DNA from: Candidatus Obscuribacterales bacterium
Lineage (GTDB): Bacteria; Cyanobacteriota; Vampirovibrionia; Obscuribacterales; Obscuribacteraceae
Length of the DNA stretch: 64,000 nt
Reading direction: 5' to 3'
Assembly: GCA_021732085.1 (NCBI GenBank)
Contig: JAKFVQ010000013.1
Coordinates: 34,776-98,775, forward strand
Shown here one piece after another: positions 35,850-44,693 of this stretch; positions within the stretch are counted from its first letter, which is position 1; every line of letters starts with the position of its first letter. The position numbers were made by a program, and so were the translations under genes. The notes beneath the pieces were generated by a model. The model searched no databases and was not told where the DNA came from. It saw only the letters and a program-made list of their open reading frames with translations.

Positions 35850-35856
35850 GGACACC

Positions 35857-36177
35857 ATGCAGCTAATAACTGCGATCATTCAACCTTTCATGTTGGATCG
35901 GCTCACTCGCCGCCTGCGAAAGGAACGCGTGCCTGGTTATACGGTCACGCAAGTAAGCGGCTCGTGGCACGAAATCGAAGAAAACCCTCAGCCGACCATG
36001 GCTCGAATTAAGGTTGAGGTTGCTGTGAATGATGAACAGGTTGATAAAATTTGTGAGCTAATTTGCGCTACCGTAAGCACTCTCCAAGAAGGGGATGGAA
36101 TACTTATGGTTACACCCATCAACAAAGTGGTGAGTCTGAGAACCGGTGAACGGGGACCGCGTGCTCTGCGCGACTAG
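35857..36177 (+). CDS. PII-like signalling protein of the metal-efflux operon
   Basis: A 106-residue protein with the ferredoxin-like fold pattern of the PII superfamily: first strand QLITAIIQPFMLDRL, a T-loop region (about 36-55), and the C-terminal phosphate-binding sequence RTGERGPRAL that resembles the PII motif. PII proteins bind ATP/ADP and control transporters by docking a loop. A subgroup without glutamine-signalling residues is known to lie beside CusABC-type pumps (often called PII-NG). It starts 7 bases after the membrane-fusion gene, so it probably senses nucleotide or metal state for the pump. The Tyr uridylylation site of GlnB is absent. Confidence 0.85.
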   Translation: MQLITAIIQPFMLDRLTRRLRKERVPGYTVTQVSGSWHEIEENPQPTMARIKVEVAVNDEQVDKICELICATVSTLQEGDGILMVTPINKVVSLRTGERGPRALRD

Positions 36178-36182
36178 GAGAT

Positions 36183-37496
36183 ATGGAAGTGGAAGAACTA
36201 GAAAGCAAGCCGCAAGCTGACGCGAGCGCAGCCAATGCAGATGCTCGCAAGCGCATGTCGAGCACGCTAAGGGCGCTCAAGGTCGAAAGACGACCGCTGG
36301 GGCAAACCTTGCAATCTCTGAAAGTGGAGCAAGAGCTGCTGCAAACTGCCTTGCTCAAGGCGAAGCATCCAAATCTTTCCACTACCGCTGGATTCCGCTT
36401 GGATAAACTTAAACAGTTCGGCTTCGGGTCACTGGCTTACTCTTCCTTGCAAGCAGGTATGCAGTATTACATGCATGAAGAGCTCGGTTATGTCTCATAT
36501 GTTCCGCTCGGTGATAGCCCGGACTCAGTACTGGTACTATCTGATCCGATTTGCAGTCGGGAGAAACTGAAAGAGTTCATGGATGAATTCTTGAAGGTTA
36601 GGAAAGATCCCGTTTTCCTGCACATTTCCCATGCTGTTGCTTGCGACCTAAACGATCGTGGTTATGTGGTGAACGAACTTGGTGTTGAAACCATTATCGA
36701 GATCCAGGACTTCGAGTTGGCAGGCAATAAAAAGCAGCAGCTTAAGCAGGCGCGCAATCGCGCTCAAAAGGATGGTATAAAGGTTCGTGAGCTTCTTTCG
36801 GTAGATGATTCTTTCCTGCGTGCGCTCAAGCAAATCAGCGATGATTGGATCAAGCAAAAGGTTGCGGGCAACTCAGAGATGAAGTTTCTTGTTCGCCCAA
36901 TCATTTATGTGGATGAGGTTGATGTGCGCCGCTTCATTGCCATCAAGGATGATGTGATTGTCGGTTTCGTCATTTTTGATCCCATGTACGAGAATGGCGA
37001 AGTCGTTGGATATATAGCGAACCAACTGCGAAGCAACTACGAAAAAGGTTTTTCTGTAGTTGATTACATAATATTGGAAGCCTTAAAAACCTTCAAGGAA
37101 GAGGGGAAGCGCGATCTGTCACTCGGCTTTTCGCCTATGTACAAGGTGGACGATGGACATGAGTTCAAGCACAGTAAGCTGCTGAAAGCGCACTTCCAAT
37201 TCGCTTACGAAAAAGCGAATTATCTATACAACTTCAAGAACCTGGCAAGACACAAGAGCCAATATCGCCCGGAAATGAAAGGTGCCCGTGAGGAGAAAAT
37301 TTATTGCGCGATGAAGACTCGTTTCTTCCTCAACCGCATGCACAGTGTCTACACCGCATTAGGTTTGAAGCCGGCGCAAGCGACAATGAAGCATCTTCAG
37401 CATGTGATCATTGATAAGATCAAATCAGTATTTCCGCACAAAAAATCTGCACCGGCAATTGAGAAGAAATCTGCGGAATCGCAAGAGTCCAAGTAA
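36183..37496 (+). CDS. DUF2156 / lysylphosphatidylglycerol synthase-type acyltransferase domain protein
   Basis: A 437-residue soluble protein with a GGAG ribosome-binding site, 5 bases after the PII gene. The two GNAT-like halves of the phosphatidylglycerol lysyltransferase C-terminal domain (DUF2156) are visible: FGSLAYSSLQAGMQYYMHEELGYVSYVPLGDSP in parts, then the stretch QLKQARNRAQKDGIKVREL and LGFSPMYKVDDG. MprF-type enzymes transfer an amino acid from aminoacyl-tRNA to phosphatidylglycerol, but this protein lacks the membrane flippase region. The substrate is therefore open. Its place in a metal-efflux operon might mean cell-envelope adjustment. Confidence 0.83.
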   Translation: MEVEELESKPQADASAANADARKRMSSTLRALKVERRPLGQTLQSLKVEQELLQTALLKAKHPNLSTTAGFRLDKLKQFGFGSLAYSSLQAGMQYYMHEELGYVSYVPLGDSPDSVLVLSDPICSREKLKEFMDEFLKVRKDPVFLHISHAVACDLNDRGYVVNELGVETIIEIQDFELAGNKKQQLKQARNRAQKDGIKVRELLSVDDSFLRALKQISDDWIKQKVAGNSEMKFLVRPIIYVDEVDVRRFIAIKDDVIVGFVIFDPMYENGEVVGYIANQLRSNYEKGFSVVDYIILEALKTFKEEGKRDLSLGFSPMYKVDDGHEFKHSKLLKAHFQFAYEKANYLYNFKNLARHKSQYRPEMKGAREEKIYCAMKTRFFLNRMHSVYTALGLKPAQATMKHLQHVIIDKIKSVFPHKKSAPAIEKKSAESQESK

Positions 37497-37515
37497 ACGA
37501 AAGTGATTCGGCGCA

Positions 37516-38373
37516 ATGCGCAATGAAGGCAGCATCAAACTCAAAGATGGACGAAAGCTTGCTTTTGCTCAGTATGGCGACCCGTCCGGCAAGCCGATCT
37601 TTTATTGCCATGGTGGTGTGAGCAGCAAGGCGGACGTTGCATTTGCCCAAAGGTATTGCGAGGAAAACGGATTTTTCCTGACCGCGCCGGACAGACCTGG
37701 CATTGGCGATTCAGACCCTCTAGCTGGGAGGCGCTTACTCGACTGGGGCGCAGATAGCCGCGAACTTCTGGACCAATTGGGTATTGAGAAGACAGCCGTC
37801 CTCGGCTGGTCGTTAGGTGGACCCTATGCGCTTGCTTGTGCTTATTCATTTCCTGAGCGGATATCGACTGTCGGTACCATCGGTGGTGCTGGCCAGTTCG
37901 ATGATCCCGAAGCGATAAAACAGCTAGGTTTACTGGTTGATCGTTTGCTCTTAACAGTTCCTGACTGGTTGCATGGACCTTTTGCTTTGGGCTTACAAGC
38001 TGCAGCATTCTTGCCAGCGGCGGCTTTGAAGCAAACTCTGATAAGCCATCTCACTTCAGCCAGCGACCGCGAAATTGTACGTTCTATGCCGGTAAAGGAT
38101 GCCACTGCATTTCTTTATGAGAGCGTGCGCAAAGGTGGCATGGGAGTCATTGAAGACTATGCTGCCGTTGGCAAACCATGGGGGTTCTTGCCCTCCGGGA
38201 TTCACAGCCGAACACTGATTTGGCACGGTGAACAGGACGATCTGTGTCCCCTGTCGGTCGCCAAAATCATGGCAGAAAGCATGCCTCACGCCGAGTTTAA
38301 GCTAGTTCCAGCCGCCGGACATTTCTTGTTGCACCGAAACATCGAAACCATCTTTCCACTTTTATGTAATTAA
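37516..38373 (+). CDS. Alpha/beta hydrolase
   Basis: A 285-residue alpha/beta hydrolase: oxyanion region HGGVSSK, nucleophile elbow GWSLGG with Ser99, acid residue in HGEQDDLCP, and catalytic His in AAGHFLLHR near the C-terminus. All of the triad seems present. The cap region (about 125-205) is helical. No signal peptide. It is the last gene of the metal-efflux operon (19 bases after the DUF2156 gene). The substrate cannot be predicted. The stop is followed at once by the palindromic repeat at 38374. Confidence 0.87.
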   Translation: MRNEGSIKLKDGRKLAFAQYGDPSGKPIFYCHGGVSSKADVAFAQRYCEENGFFLTAPDRPGIGDSDPLAGRRLLDWGADSRELLDQLGIEKTAVLGWSLGGPYALACAYSFPERISTVGTIGGAGQFDDPEAIKQLGLLVDRLLLTVPDWLHGPFALGLQAAAFLPAAALKQTLISHLTSASDREIVRSMPVKDATAFLYESVRKGGMGVIEDYAAVGKPWGFLPSGIHSRTLIWHGEQDDLCPLSVAKIMAESMPHAEFKLVPAAGHFLLHRNIETIFPLLCN

Positions 38374-38445
38374 GTGGGAGCGCAGGCTTCCAGCCTGCTT
38401 CGAGTGTAGCTGAGCGTGAGCACAGGCTTCCGGCCTGCTTCGAAA
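38374..38445. repeat. Two copies of a dispersed palindromic repeat
   Basis: The first copy reads GTGGGAGCGCAGGCTTCCAG followed by CCTGCTTCGA; the second, 34 bases on, is a near copy (GAGCACAGGCTTCCGGCCTG, CTTCGA). The core GCAGGCT-TCC-AGCCTGC is a 7-base-pair hairpin. The same 26-base sequence occurs at 55931 inside a glycosyltransferase gene. It is a member of a dispersed REP/RPE-like family. Confidence 0.8.
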
Positions 38446-38628
38446 TCGGCAAGTATTTATGAATTAGAAAACTTCCCGGGTGTCTTTCGCAGAATCTTCT
38501 TACTAGTCTCAATTAGACTAGTGCGTGGAGCGCTAATCGGGACATGGGAAAGTTTTCTCCTAGAATCGATGGAATGTCGACTGCGCTCTAAATTGAACGA
38601 ACGATGTGTATTCTCCCAACGTTGACTG
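38446..38628. other. Intergenic region without a supported gene
   Basis: No reading frame with a plausible start or composition. There is a short inverted repeat (ACTAGTCTCAATTAGACTAGT) around 38502-38522. Confidence 0.4.
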
Positions 38629-38805
38629 CTATTCTGCGCCGGCACTAATGGCAGGATGATCAATCACTGCTGAGTTCAACTTATCGTCCTGATCTTTTTT
38701 TTTGAAGCCATCAACTGCATGCCTTAGCTCTCTTACGGCTATGACAAAAGCGGTTACTGCAGTCACAAGAGAAATTACTTGCTGGATTCGAGTTACAAAG
38801 ATCAT
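38629..38805 (-). CDS. 58-residue membrane-anchored small protein, unknown
   Basis: This short frame has an ATG preceded at a good distance by AGAGGG. The product starts with a mainly hydrophobic helix (IQQVISLVTAVTAFVIAV), followed by a Lys/Asp-rich segment and a polar tail, ending in SAGAE. That pattern and the ribosome-binding site are what a real small membrane peptide shows. It is too short for most annotation cut-offs. It is on the same strand as, and downstream of, the fasciclin gene, separated from it by a terminator. Confidence 0.55.
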   Translation of the reverse strand: MIFVTRIQQVISLVTAVTAFVIAVRELRHAVDGFKKKDQDDKLNSAVIDHPAISAGAE

Positions 38806-38901
38806 TGTTTAGCCCTCTATTCATCGTTGTCTTGATGACGGCAGTGGAGCGCGGCTGGTTCCTGCACTAAGAGTTTTCCCTAATGGCGCTGCTAATTCCT
38901 C

Positions 38902-38941
38902 CTAAAAGAAAAACATCGTCGCTGTATTTCAACGACGATGT
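38902..38941 (-). terminator. Rho-independent terminator of the fasciclin gene
   Basis: A perfect 9-base-pair stem (ACATCGTCG with CGACGATGT) and an 11-base loop are followed on the minus strand by TTTTTCTTTT. It lies about 75 bases beyond the stop of the fasciclin gene. Confidence 0.8.
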
Positions 38942-39013
38942 CTTAATTACTGTGATGCACTGTTTGGAAATTCGATCAATCATAGGGATTCGAGAATTTC
39001 GGAAACTGATTGC

Positions 39014-39577
39014 TTATTTGCCTCTCTCCGGAACCGGCACTTCGTCAATTAAATGGATAACACCATTGGTGCATGGAATGTCCCATTCGGTGAACAAGCA
39101 ACCATCAACCGTGGGCTTGCCATCTTTGACGTTTGTCATCAAAAATTCACCCATGGAGGTCAATATGGCACCCTTTTCCTGAATGTCTGACGACTTAATC
39201 TTCCTGTTGGCGATGTGGTACTTCATTGTGTGCGCCAGCTTCTTCGGGTCAGCTGTAAGCTCATCGACGCGGGCTTTTCCAAGTTTTGCATAGGCTGCAT
39301 CAGTCGGTGCAAACACTGTGATCGGTCCCTTTGAGTTAAGCATGTGCGATACGCCGGCTTTCTTCATCCAGGCTAACTCATTTTTGCAACCCTTCTTTTC
39401 GAGCACTGACATAGCGTCATTGCACTTCATTTTGCATTTCTTCGAGCTGCACTTTTTCATGCCGCACTGGACTTTACAATTGTGGTTCTTGCCTGACGTG
39501 GCAGATGCGGGGTCGATGCCGCCGATAAGTGCCAATGCAGTGGTAATGCCTATAATTGCAACCGAAATGCTCCGCAT
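39014..39577 (-). CDS. Exported fasciclin-domain protein with Cys/Lys-rich N-terminus
   Basis: The start is set at the ATG at 39577, since it begins a good signal peptide (MRSISVAIIGITTALALIGG) and has GGAG 9 bases upstream; the open frame runs further. The mature protein (about 160 residues) starts with a 35-residue cysteine/lysine-rich stretch with seven Cys (CKVQCGMKKCSSKKCKMKC), then one fasciclin (FAS1) domain. The domain has the H1 box ITVFAPTDAAY and the H2 box near GVIHLIDEVPVP. FAS1 domains mediate adhesion to surfaces or the matrix. The Cys-rich part may bind metal or form disulfides. Confidence 0.88.
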   Translation of the reverse strand: MRSISVAIIGITTALALIGGIDPASATSGKNHNCKVQCGMKKCSSKKCKMKCNDAMSVLEKKGCKNELAWMKKAGVSHMLNSKGPITVFAPTDAAYAKLGKARVDELTADPKKLAHTMKYHIANRKIKSSDIQEKGAILTSMGEFLMTNVKDGKPTVDGCLFTEWDIPCTNGVIHLIDEVPVPERGK

Positions 39578-39753
39578 AGTTCGTCTCCAAGAGGATGCTA
39601 GTAAAGAGTGTCTGCACGCCAAACTCTGATTTGGCGTTGATGGATCGCGTGTATTTTAGAGTAAAGTCGAAATCGGAGATCAACGACTACACCTCTTGAG
39701 TTCTGTTTTTACACAGATTTTGCAGAAGGTTGTGAAGTGATTTCGTGGAAATT

Positions 39754-40410
39754 TCAAATTTGTTTGAAAGTTTCATTCCAAACTGGATGTGCGGAAAGAA
39801 GGACCAAAGCCTCTTTTGTTAAGGTTATGCCTGGCTCTACCTTGAACCAGGACGATGCGCCGGATGGGTGAGGCAGTGGAATGATATCGCAGGCAGTGCC
39901 AAATGCTTCTTTGTGATATTGCTTTCCAATCACCTCTGAAAGCTTTTGCTTGGGCAGGAAGACGTCGATTGCCAGGCGCCCTACGGGAATTACAAGCTGC
40001 GGTTGCAGTAGTTTGAACTCCGCCTCCATCCATCTTGAGCAATTTTTGACCTCAGCAAGCGTTGGTACTCGGTCACCACCGCTGGATGTCTTACCGGGAA
40101 AGCAACGGCAAACTGCTCCTATATATGCGTGGCTTCTGAAGATCTCCTCGTCGACGCCAATGCTGCTAAACCATTTGAATAATGTTTTGCCGGCAGTCCA
40201 GGCGAAAGGTCGGCCAAGATCACCTTCGTACACTCCTGGTGCCTGGCCGCACAGATAGATTTTGCTGGATACCACGGCGTGCGTTATAACAGGACCAATC
40301 ATAGAAGGGCAGAGCGTGCACGCTTGTAGTGCTGCGATATGCTCTGCCAATTTATTTTGATTTGCAGACATCGGGACATTACTTTTGTTAGTTCTGTCCG
40401 GTTTGCTCAC
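39754..40410 (-). CDS. Uracil-DNA glycosylase superfamily protein
   Basis: A 218-residue protein of the family 4/5-type UDG group. It has an N-terminal CTLC and a later Cys pair of the kind that hold a [4Fe-4S] cluster, motif 1 as GQAPGVYEGD, and the C-terminal motif LPHPSG. It removes uracil from DNA to start base-excision repair. The GTG start overlaps the stop of the upstream TPR lipoprotein gene by 4 bases (GTGA), so they are translationally coupled; an in-frame ATG at residue 14 is an alternative. Family 4 and 5 cannot be split with certainty by eye. Confidence 0.85.
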   Translation of the reverse strand: MSKPDRTNKSNVPMSANQNKLAEHIAALQACTLCPSMIGPVITHAVVSSKIYLCGQAPGVYEGDLGRPFAWTAGKTLFKWFSSIGVDEEIFRSHAYIGAVCRCFPGKTSSGGDRVPTLAEVKNCSRWMEAEFKLLQPQLVIPVGRLAIDVFLPKQKLSEVIGKQYHKEAFGTACDIIPLPHPSGASSWFKVEPGITLTKEALVLLSAHPVWNETFKQI

Positions 40411-41306
40411 TTACTTTTTCCCAGCTCCGCCTTGGCTTCGGCGTCCATTTTTTCGGCTTCTGGCAGCCGTTTCGAGAACCTCAAGAATTCTGCATACTCA
40501 TGCAACGCAAAAGCCAGCTTTCGATGATTGAGCGGCTTTTCTTTTCTGGCGCTGGCAATCAGATCCTTATATTCTTTTTCCGCCTGCGCTGTTTTTCCGG
40601 TCTTTGCAATCAAGCTGATTCTCAGCATTCTGAAAAGATCAACTCGTTGTTCGATGTCCTTTGTTGCCCCGGGTTTGCCAAAGGCTGCAATCTCGTCTTC
40701 GAGAATGTTCATGGCTCCGACATTGTCTTCTCTGTCAGCTTTCAACCTGGCTTGAGCTTCTCGGACTTGCAAATAATTCGGCCAATCCTTTGCTTGTTTT
40801 GAGGCGACCGCAGCTTGATCCATTCTCACTTCAAAGTTTTTGAAAAGCTCATTAGCTTTGTCTTTCTGACCATCTACCGTATACAATTTTGCCAGCAAAT
40901 ATCTGACTCCATCCATGCGGCTGGTAATGCGCTGATCCGTGGATGATCCGTATTTCGCCATCTGATCTTCCAAAATCTTTTTGGCGCCGGCGTGGTCCTT
41001 CTGTTGCACACGAAGCTTGGCTTGTGTCTCTTTAATATGGATGTAATCTACGTCATCCTTTTCTTTCAAAGCGGCTTCTGCTGCTTGGTTGAGAAGTTCT
41101 TCGCAACCTTTCGGATCACCGTGTTCGAGTTTTGAGGCTGATTCCATGAAAAGTCTTTGAGATTCAGGCTGTTTGCCCTTTTCGTCACCAGAGGGGGCGC
41201 CCCCTGGGCTTGTAGCGGGAGGAGCTTGTCCGGCCTGATCCGGTTTTGTCCCACAGCTTTGCAGCATTATTGAGCTGGCAAAAAGAATTAGTAGTAGGTT
41301 TCTCAT
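40407..41306 (-). CDS. TPR-like lipoprotein
   Basis: A 299-residue protein. The signal peptide ends in the lipobox LQSC, so it is a predicted lipoprotein of the cell envelope. After a Pro/Gly-rich linker it has several helical repeats of about 34-40 residues (for example HIKETQAKLRVQQKDHAGAKKILEDQ and VREAQARLKADREDNVGAMNILEDE), TPR-type. Its 3' end overlaps the glycosylase start. The joint operon with a DNA-repair gene is most likely a matter of position only. Partners are unknown. Confidence 0.82.
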   Translation of the reverse strand: MRNLLLILFASSIMLQSCGTKPDQAGQAPPATSPGGAPSGDEKGKQPESQRLFMESASKLEHGDPKGCEELLNQAAEAALKEKDDVDYIHIKETQAKLRVQQKDHAGAKKILEDQMAKYGSSTDQRITSRMDGVRYLLAKLYTVDGQKDKANELFKNFEVRMDQAAVASKQAKDWPNYLQVREAQARLKADREDNVGAMNILEDEIAAFGKPGATKDIEQRVDLFRMLRISLIAKTGKTAQAEKEYKDLIASARKEKPLNHRKLAFALHEYAEFLRFSKRLPEAEKMDAEAKAELGKSK

Positions 41307-41537
41307 GGCATACCTCTTCTGAATTGCGCCAAGTCTAGCAGGTATCTAAGTGGGTTCAAACCGATCTGCAGACTATCTTGGGAAATCTTTGCTTTGGAGC
41401 AAAGCATGCCGTCATCAGTCTTTCAGGCGCTCGCGGAGACTTGCGGATTTACGCAAGGACATTACGCGAATGCAAATTGTTCGATTAACGGAAATTCGCG
41501 ATGATGTTTGCAATGGTGGTTGGAGAATAAAAGTACT

Positions 41538-41975
41538 ATGGATGTACAAGAATGGCAGCCCGAAGTACCTGGTGGTCCTGTTGAAGGTGGGAAGAACGCA
41601 CTTTCGCAGGAGGCGTTTTCTAAACCGATGACAAGGCAAGATGCGCAGCCAGCGCCAGGGCAGAGCCCGGAAAGGCCGATAGCTCCCGCTGCTCCACGGC
41701 CAAAAACTTGGGATGAATTGGATGCGAATATCAATGATGTAATGCCGCGAACAATGGCGCAAGCGAAGATTGCAGTTAACCTTCTGAACTATATTCCGTC
41801 CATGGGATTGTCACTCTGGAAGCTCGAGGGCGAGGACTTGTATCGTGGTGTGATGGTGCCTTTGGAAAACGTTGGAATATTTCCCTTGTCACCGCGGTCA
41901 CAGCATCGACTGAGTCAAGACAAGAATCGATCGGGCGTGCGTAGGGCAAATTCGCGGACTTTGAGCATCCGCTGA
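41538..41975 (+). CDS. Unknown small protein with Pro-rich N-terminal half
   Basis: The open frame begins at a non-ATG codon at 41508, but the ATG at 41538 is the more likely start (145 residues). The first 55 residues are rich in Pro, Gln and Gly. Residues 55-115 form a short globular part (WDELDANINDVMPRTMAQAK and NYIPSMGLSLWKLEGEDLY), and the tail is basic. No signal peptide or membrane segment. No family recognised. It ends in a hairpin terminator shared with the convergent YtxH gene. Confidence 0.5.
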   Translation: MDVQEWQPEVPGGPVEGGKNALSQEAFSKPMTRQDAQPAPGQSPERPIAPAAPRPKTWDELDANINDVMPRTMAQAKIAVNLLNYIPSMGLSLWKLEGEDLYRGVMVPLENVGIFPLSPRSQHRLSQDKNRSGVRRANSRTLSIR

Positions 41976-41992
41976 GTTTCCCTTGCGAGAAA

Positions 41993-42029
41993 AACGGTCA
42001 GCAGGCGAGTTGCGTCGCTGCTGACCGTT
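41993..42029. terminator. Bidirectional terminator between convergent genes
   Basis: A perfect 11-base stem (AACGGTCAGCA with TGCTGACCGTT) and a 15-base loop have an A-rich flank on the left and a TTTTTG-type flank on the right. It serves the plus-strand gene ending at 41975 and the minus-strand gene ending at 42055. Confidence 0.8.
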
Positions 42030-42054
42030 ATGATTTTTGCGATTCAATCTAATC

Positions 42055-42396
42055 TTAGGCGCCGTAAGATGTGCTTGGTGAGCTGTACGGCAGATTGTTT
42101 GTTGATTCCATATCTTTCTGTTTGAGTTCGTCCATTTTGTCAACGATAGTTGTTTGGACGGCATCAATCTTCTTGATCATGTCTTCTTTCACTTCGTTCA
42201 TTTTGTGTTTGTATCCAATCACTTTATTGGAAAAATGTTTCTGCTTTTTCTCGGCGAGCTCACGGAGCTTACGAGCTTCATGTCCGGATTTGGCAACTTG
42301 ATCCAGCAGTCGCGATCTTGCGCTTTGTCCTGTCATTGGTGCAAAAAGTAATGCCGCGCCCGCGCCCAAGCAAGCACCAAACAAAAACTGCATCAT
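42055..42396 (-). CDS. YtxH-domain protein
   Basis: A 113-residue protein with an N-terminal hydrophobic segment followed at once by the family motif LLFAPMTGQSARSRL, as in YtxH proteins. A long charged helix then runs to about residue 95 and may be a coiled coil. Members are often annotated as general-stress or gas-vesicle-like proteins, but their role is not firmly known. A good polypurine ribosome-binding site (GGGAGGATAAG) precedes the start, with a shared terminator after the stop. Confidence 0.85.
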   Translation of the reverse strand: MMQFLFGACLGAGAALLFAPMTGQSARSRLLDQVAKSGHEARKLRELAEKKQKHFSNKVIGYKHKMNEVKEDMIKKIDAVQTTIVDKMDELKQKDMESTNNLPYSSPSTSYGA

Positions 42397-42581
42397 TATC
42401 TTATCCTCCCGCAGAATATCTTTTATGTCTTTGATTCATGCAAGCACAAGTTAGTTCCAAGATCGCTTGAATTGGCAAAAGCCGTATTCGACGCCTCAGC
42501 CCAAGGTCATCTCATGTTGCTCTTGCGCGGCAATGCGGAAATGAGCAACGGTCAGTCATGTTTGTATTCAGATTTTGAACG

Positions 42582-44498
42582 TCAACCTACGTGCACAAGT
42601 GGGCGGCGAAGTGTGTCCGGCTCTGCTTCCCGCAATACTTCGCGTGTTATTGGCGCGGTTTCGCCCTCACCGAAGAAGAGATATTTCAGTACATATTGAA
42701 GGGGATGTCCTTCTGTCCATCCCATGTATACGTTCGGCAGCTTGCCCGTAACGTCTCGAATGTGCAACAAAAGCGCGGCTATCGCGTTTGGAACGGCTGG
42801 ACTTTTGCACTTTAGGATTTTATATCCGTATAGTTCCATTCCGCGCACAATAAGAACGTCTTCAAGAAATTCAGAAGCGTCCGTGCGTTCTACTTCTAGA
42901 AAGATCAATTCTCCGCTAAGGTTATGAACGCGTCTTGCTTCGGCTTCCTTGCTTTTGTGGTCCATAGCACCGGAGCGATGTGCCACCAGCCTGATTTCGC
43001 TTTCTTGAAGCTCGTCCAGATATGCCTTCGCTGTCTTGTCTAGTTCGACGTTCATTATTCTCAACTCAGTGCTGCGGATCGCCCGTGAGATGAGGGAAGT
43101 AAGCAGAATGACAGCAATGAAGAAGGATGCTATTTTCAGTCCATCCGGGCGCTCGATCATGTTAGCTACCGAGGTGTATGCAAAGACGACGAATATTGCT
43201 AGAAATCCAATGCTCTTCAATAGTCCTGTTTTTCTGGACGAAAGCCAGACGGCAAAGGCGGCGGAGGTCATCAGCACTAGTACGCCCGTTGCATACGCTC
43301 CACCTTGTGCATCAACATCTGCTTTGAAAAGTACGGTGACGACAAAAGCGATGATTGTGAAAAAGCATACAAGCGGACGAATCGCTTTTGCCCAATTTGG
43401 CGCCATCCCGAAGCGCGGCAGATAGCGAGGTACCAGGTTTAGCAACCCAGCCATGGCCGATGCTCCCGCAAACCACAGTATTGCTATGGAGCTGGTATCG
43501 TAAACGGTGCCGAATATCTCTCCCAGGAAGTGGTGTGCTATGTACGAAAGTGCTCGTCCATCGGCCTTTCCACCGTGCCCAAATTCATGAGCTGGTATGA
43601 GCACTGTTGTCATAAAACTGCTTGCTATCAAAAAGAAACTCATGATAATTGCAGCCGTACGCAATAACCATTTTGTGTTTGCTATCCGTCCTTCGGGAGC
43701 ATCCTCGGTATCTGTTTGCGCCCCTTTGACCAGTGGCATCACAGCAACACCGGTTTCAAATCCTGATAAACCGAGCGCCAGTTTCGGAAACAGTAAGGCG
43801 GAAACTGCCACCATTTCCAGGACCGAGTGATGTTGATGAAACAGAGCCGTCTTCCAGTCCATCACCTTGTCCGGGTTGTGCAGGACGTGATCTATTCCGA
43901 CGCCCACAACAACAGCATTCAGTATTAAATATGTGCTGACTAGAAATACTGATAATCCAATTGCTTCTCGAAAGCCCTTGAGGAAGATGCCGCCTAAAAA
44001 TGCCAGCAGCAACAGCGTGGTTCCCATTCGATTGCGCAAGATATCCGGCACCATCGGATTCTCGACAAAGTGTGCTGCCGCATCAGCGGCGGACAAAGTC
44101 ATCGTGATCATAAAATCGGTGGCAGCAAAACCAAGGAGCACTAAAACTAATGCTTTCCCTTTCCATCCAGTGAGGAGTTCCTCCAGCATGGAAATGGAGC
44201 CCTGACCGTGGGGACTTTCTCTGGCAACGCTGGAATAAACAGGCAGCGCCCCAAACAGGGTGAGCAGGACAAGGATGAGGGTGGCAATTGGAGAAAGAAC
44301 ACCAGCTGCCATAAAAGCGATACCGGGCTGGTATCCAAGTGTGGAAAAGTAATCCACACCAGTCAGGCACATTACTTGCCACCACGAGGATTTCTTGTGC
44401 GCGCTTTCCTTCTCGGATGGGTTGCGCCGCGGTTCTTTCATTCCTTCGAAGAACCATCGATTGAAATTTTCTTTGGAGGTCGGTTTTTCGCTTGTCAT
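42582..44498 (-). CDS. APC-family permease with C-terminal cytoplasmic domain
   Basis: A 638-residue membrane transporter. About eleven or twelve membrane segments span residues 35-480. The N-terminus has [21 protein letters not shown], the unwound TM1 of APC (amino acid-polyamine-cation) superfamily proteins, and a conserved TM6-like segment [20 protein letters not shown]. The last 150 residues are hydrophilic and fold as a cytoplasmic domain. It should import an amino acid or a related solute by cation symport; the substrate is not clear. It stands alone, and no terminator is obvious after the stop. Confidence 0.87.
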   Translation of the reverse strand: MTSEKPTSKENFNRWFFEGMKEPRRNPSEKESAHKKSSWWQVMCLTGVDYFSTLGYQPGIAFMAAGVLSPIATLILVLLTLFGALPVYSSVARESPHGQGSISMLEELLTGWKGKALVLVLLGFAATDFMITMTLSAADAAAHFVENPMVPDILRNRMGTTLLLLAFLGGIFLKGFREAIGLSVFLVSTYLILNAVVVGVGIDHVLHNPDKVMDWKTALFHQHHSVLEMVAVSALLFPKLALGLSGFETGVAVMPLVKGAQTDTEDAPEGRIANTKWLLRTAAIIMSFFLIASSFMTTVLIPAHEFGHGGKADGRALSYIAHHFLGEIFGTVYDTSSIAILWFAGASAMAGLLNLVPRYLPRFGMAPNWAKAIRPLVCFFTIIAFVVTVLFKADVDAQGGAYATGVLVLMTSAAFAVWLSSRKTGLLKSIGFLAIFVVFAYTSVANMIERPDGLKIASFFIAVILLTSLISRAIRSTELRIMNVELDKTAKAYLDELQESEIRLVAHRSGAMDHKSKEAEARRVHNLSGELIFLEVERTDASEFLEDVLIVRGMELYGYKILKCKSPAVPNAIAALLLHIRDVTGKLPNVYMGWTEGHPLQYVLKYLFFGEGETAPITREVLREAEPDTLRRPLVHVG

Positions 44499-44635
44499 GA
44501 TCTGTATTAGCTGCCATTGGCAGTGTACATTTTTTTCAACAAAAACGCGATAAGTCGGCAGCGCTTATCTCGGCGAAAAGAACACGCCAGGTCGGGATTA
44601 CGATGCTGCCGTGCGGATTATGACTTCGCTGCGAA

Positions 44636-44662
44636 AATGCCATGCTCAAATGAACATGGCAT
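44636..44662 (-). terminator. Hairpin terminator after murQ
   Basis: An 8-base-pair stem (ATGCCATG with CATGGCAT) and 10-base loop are followed on the minus strand by TTTTCG, about 30 bases after the murQ stop. Confidence 0.6.
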
Positions 44663-44693
44663 TGACGAATCAAAATGACGAATTGCAGAGCGT

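Noticed and set aside
38297..38512. 71-codon minus-strand frame with EAGWKPALP
   Set aside because: It is the translation of the palindromic repeat and overlaps the end of the hydrolase gene.
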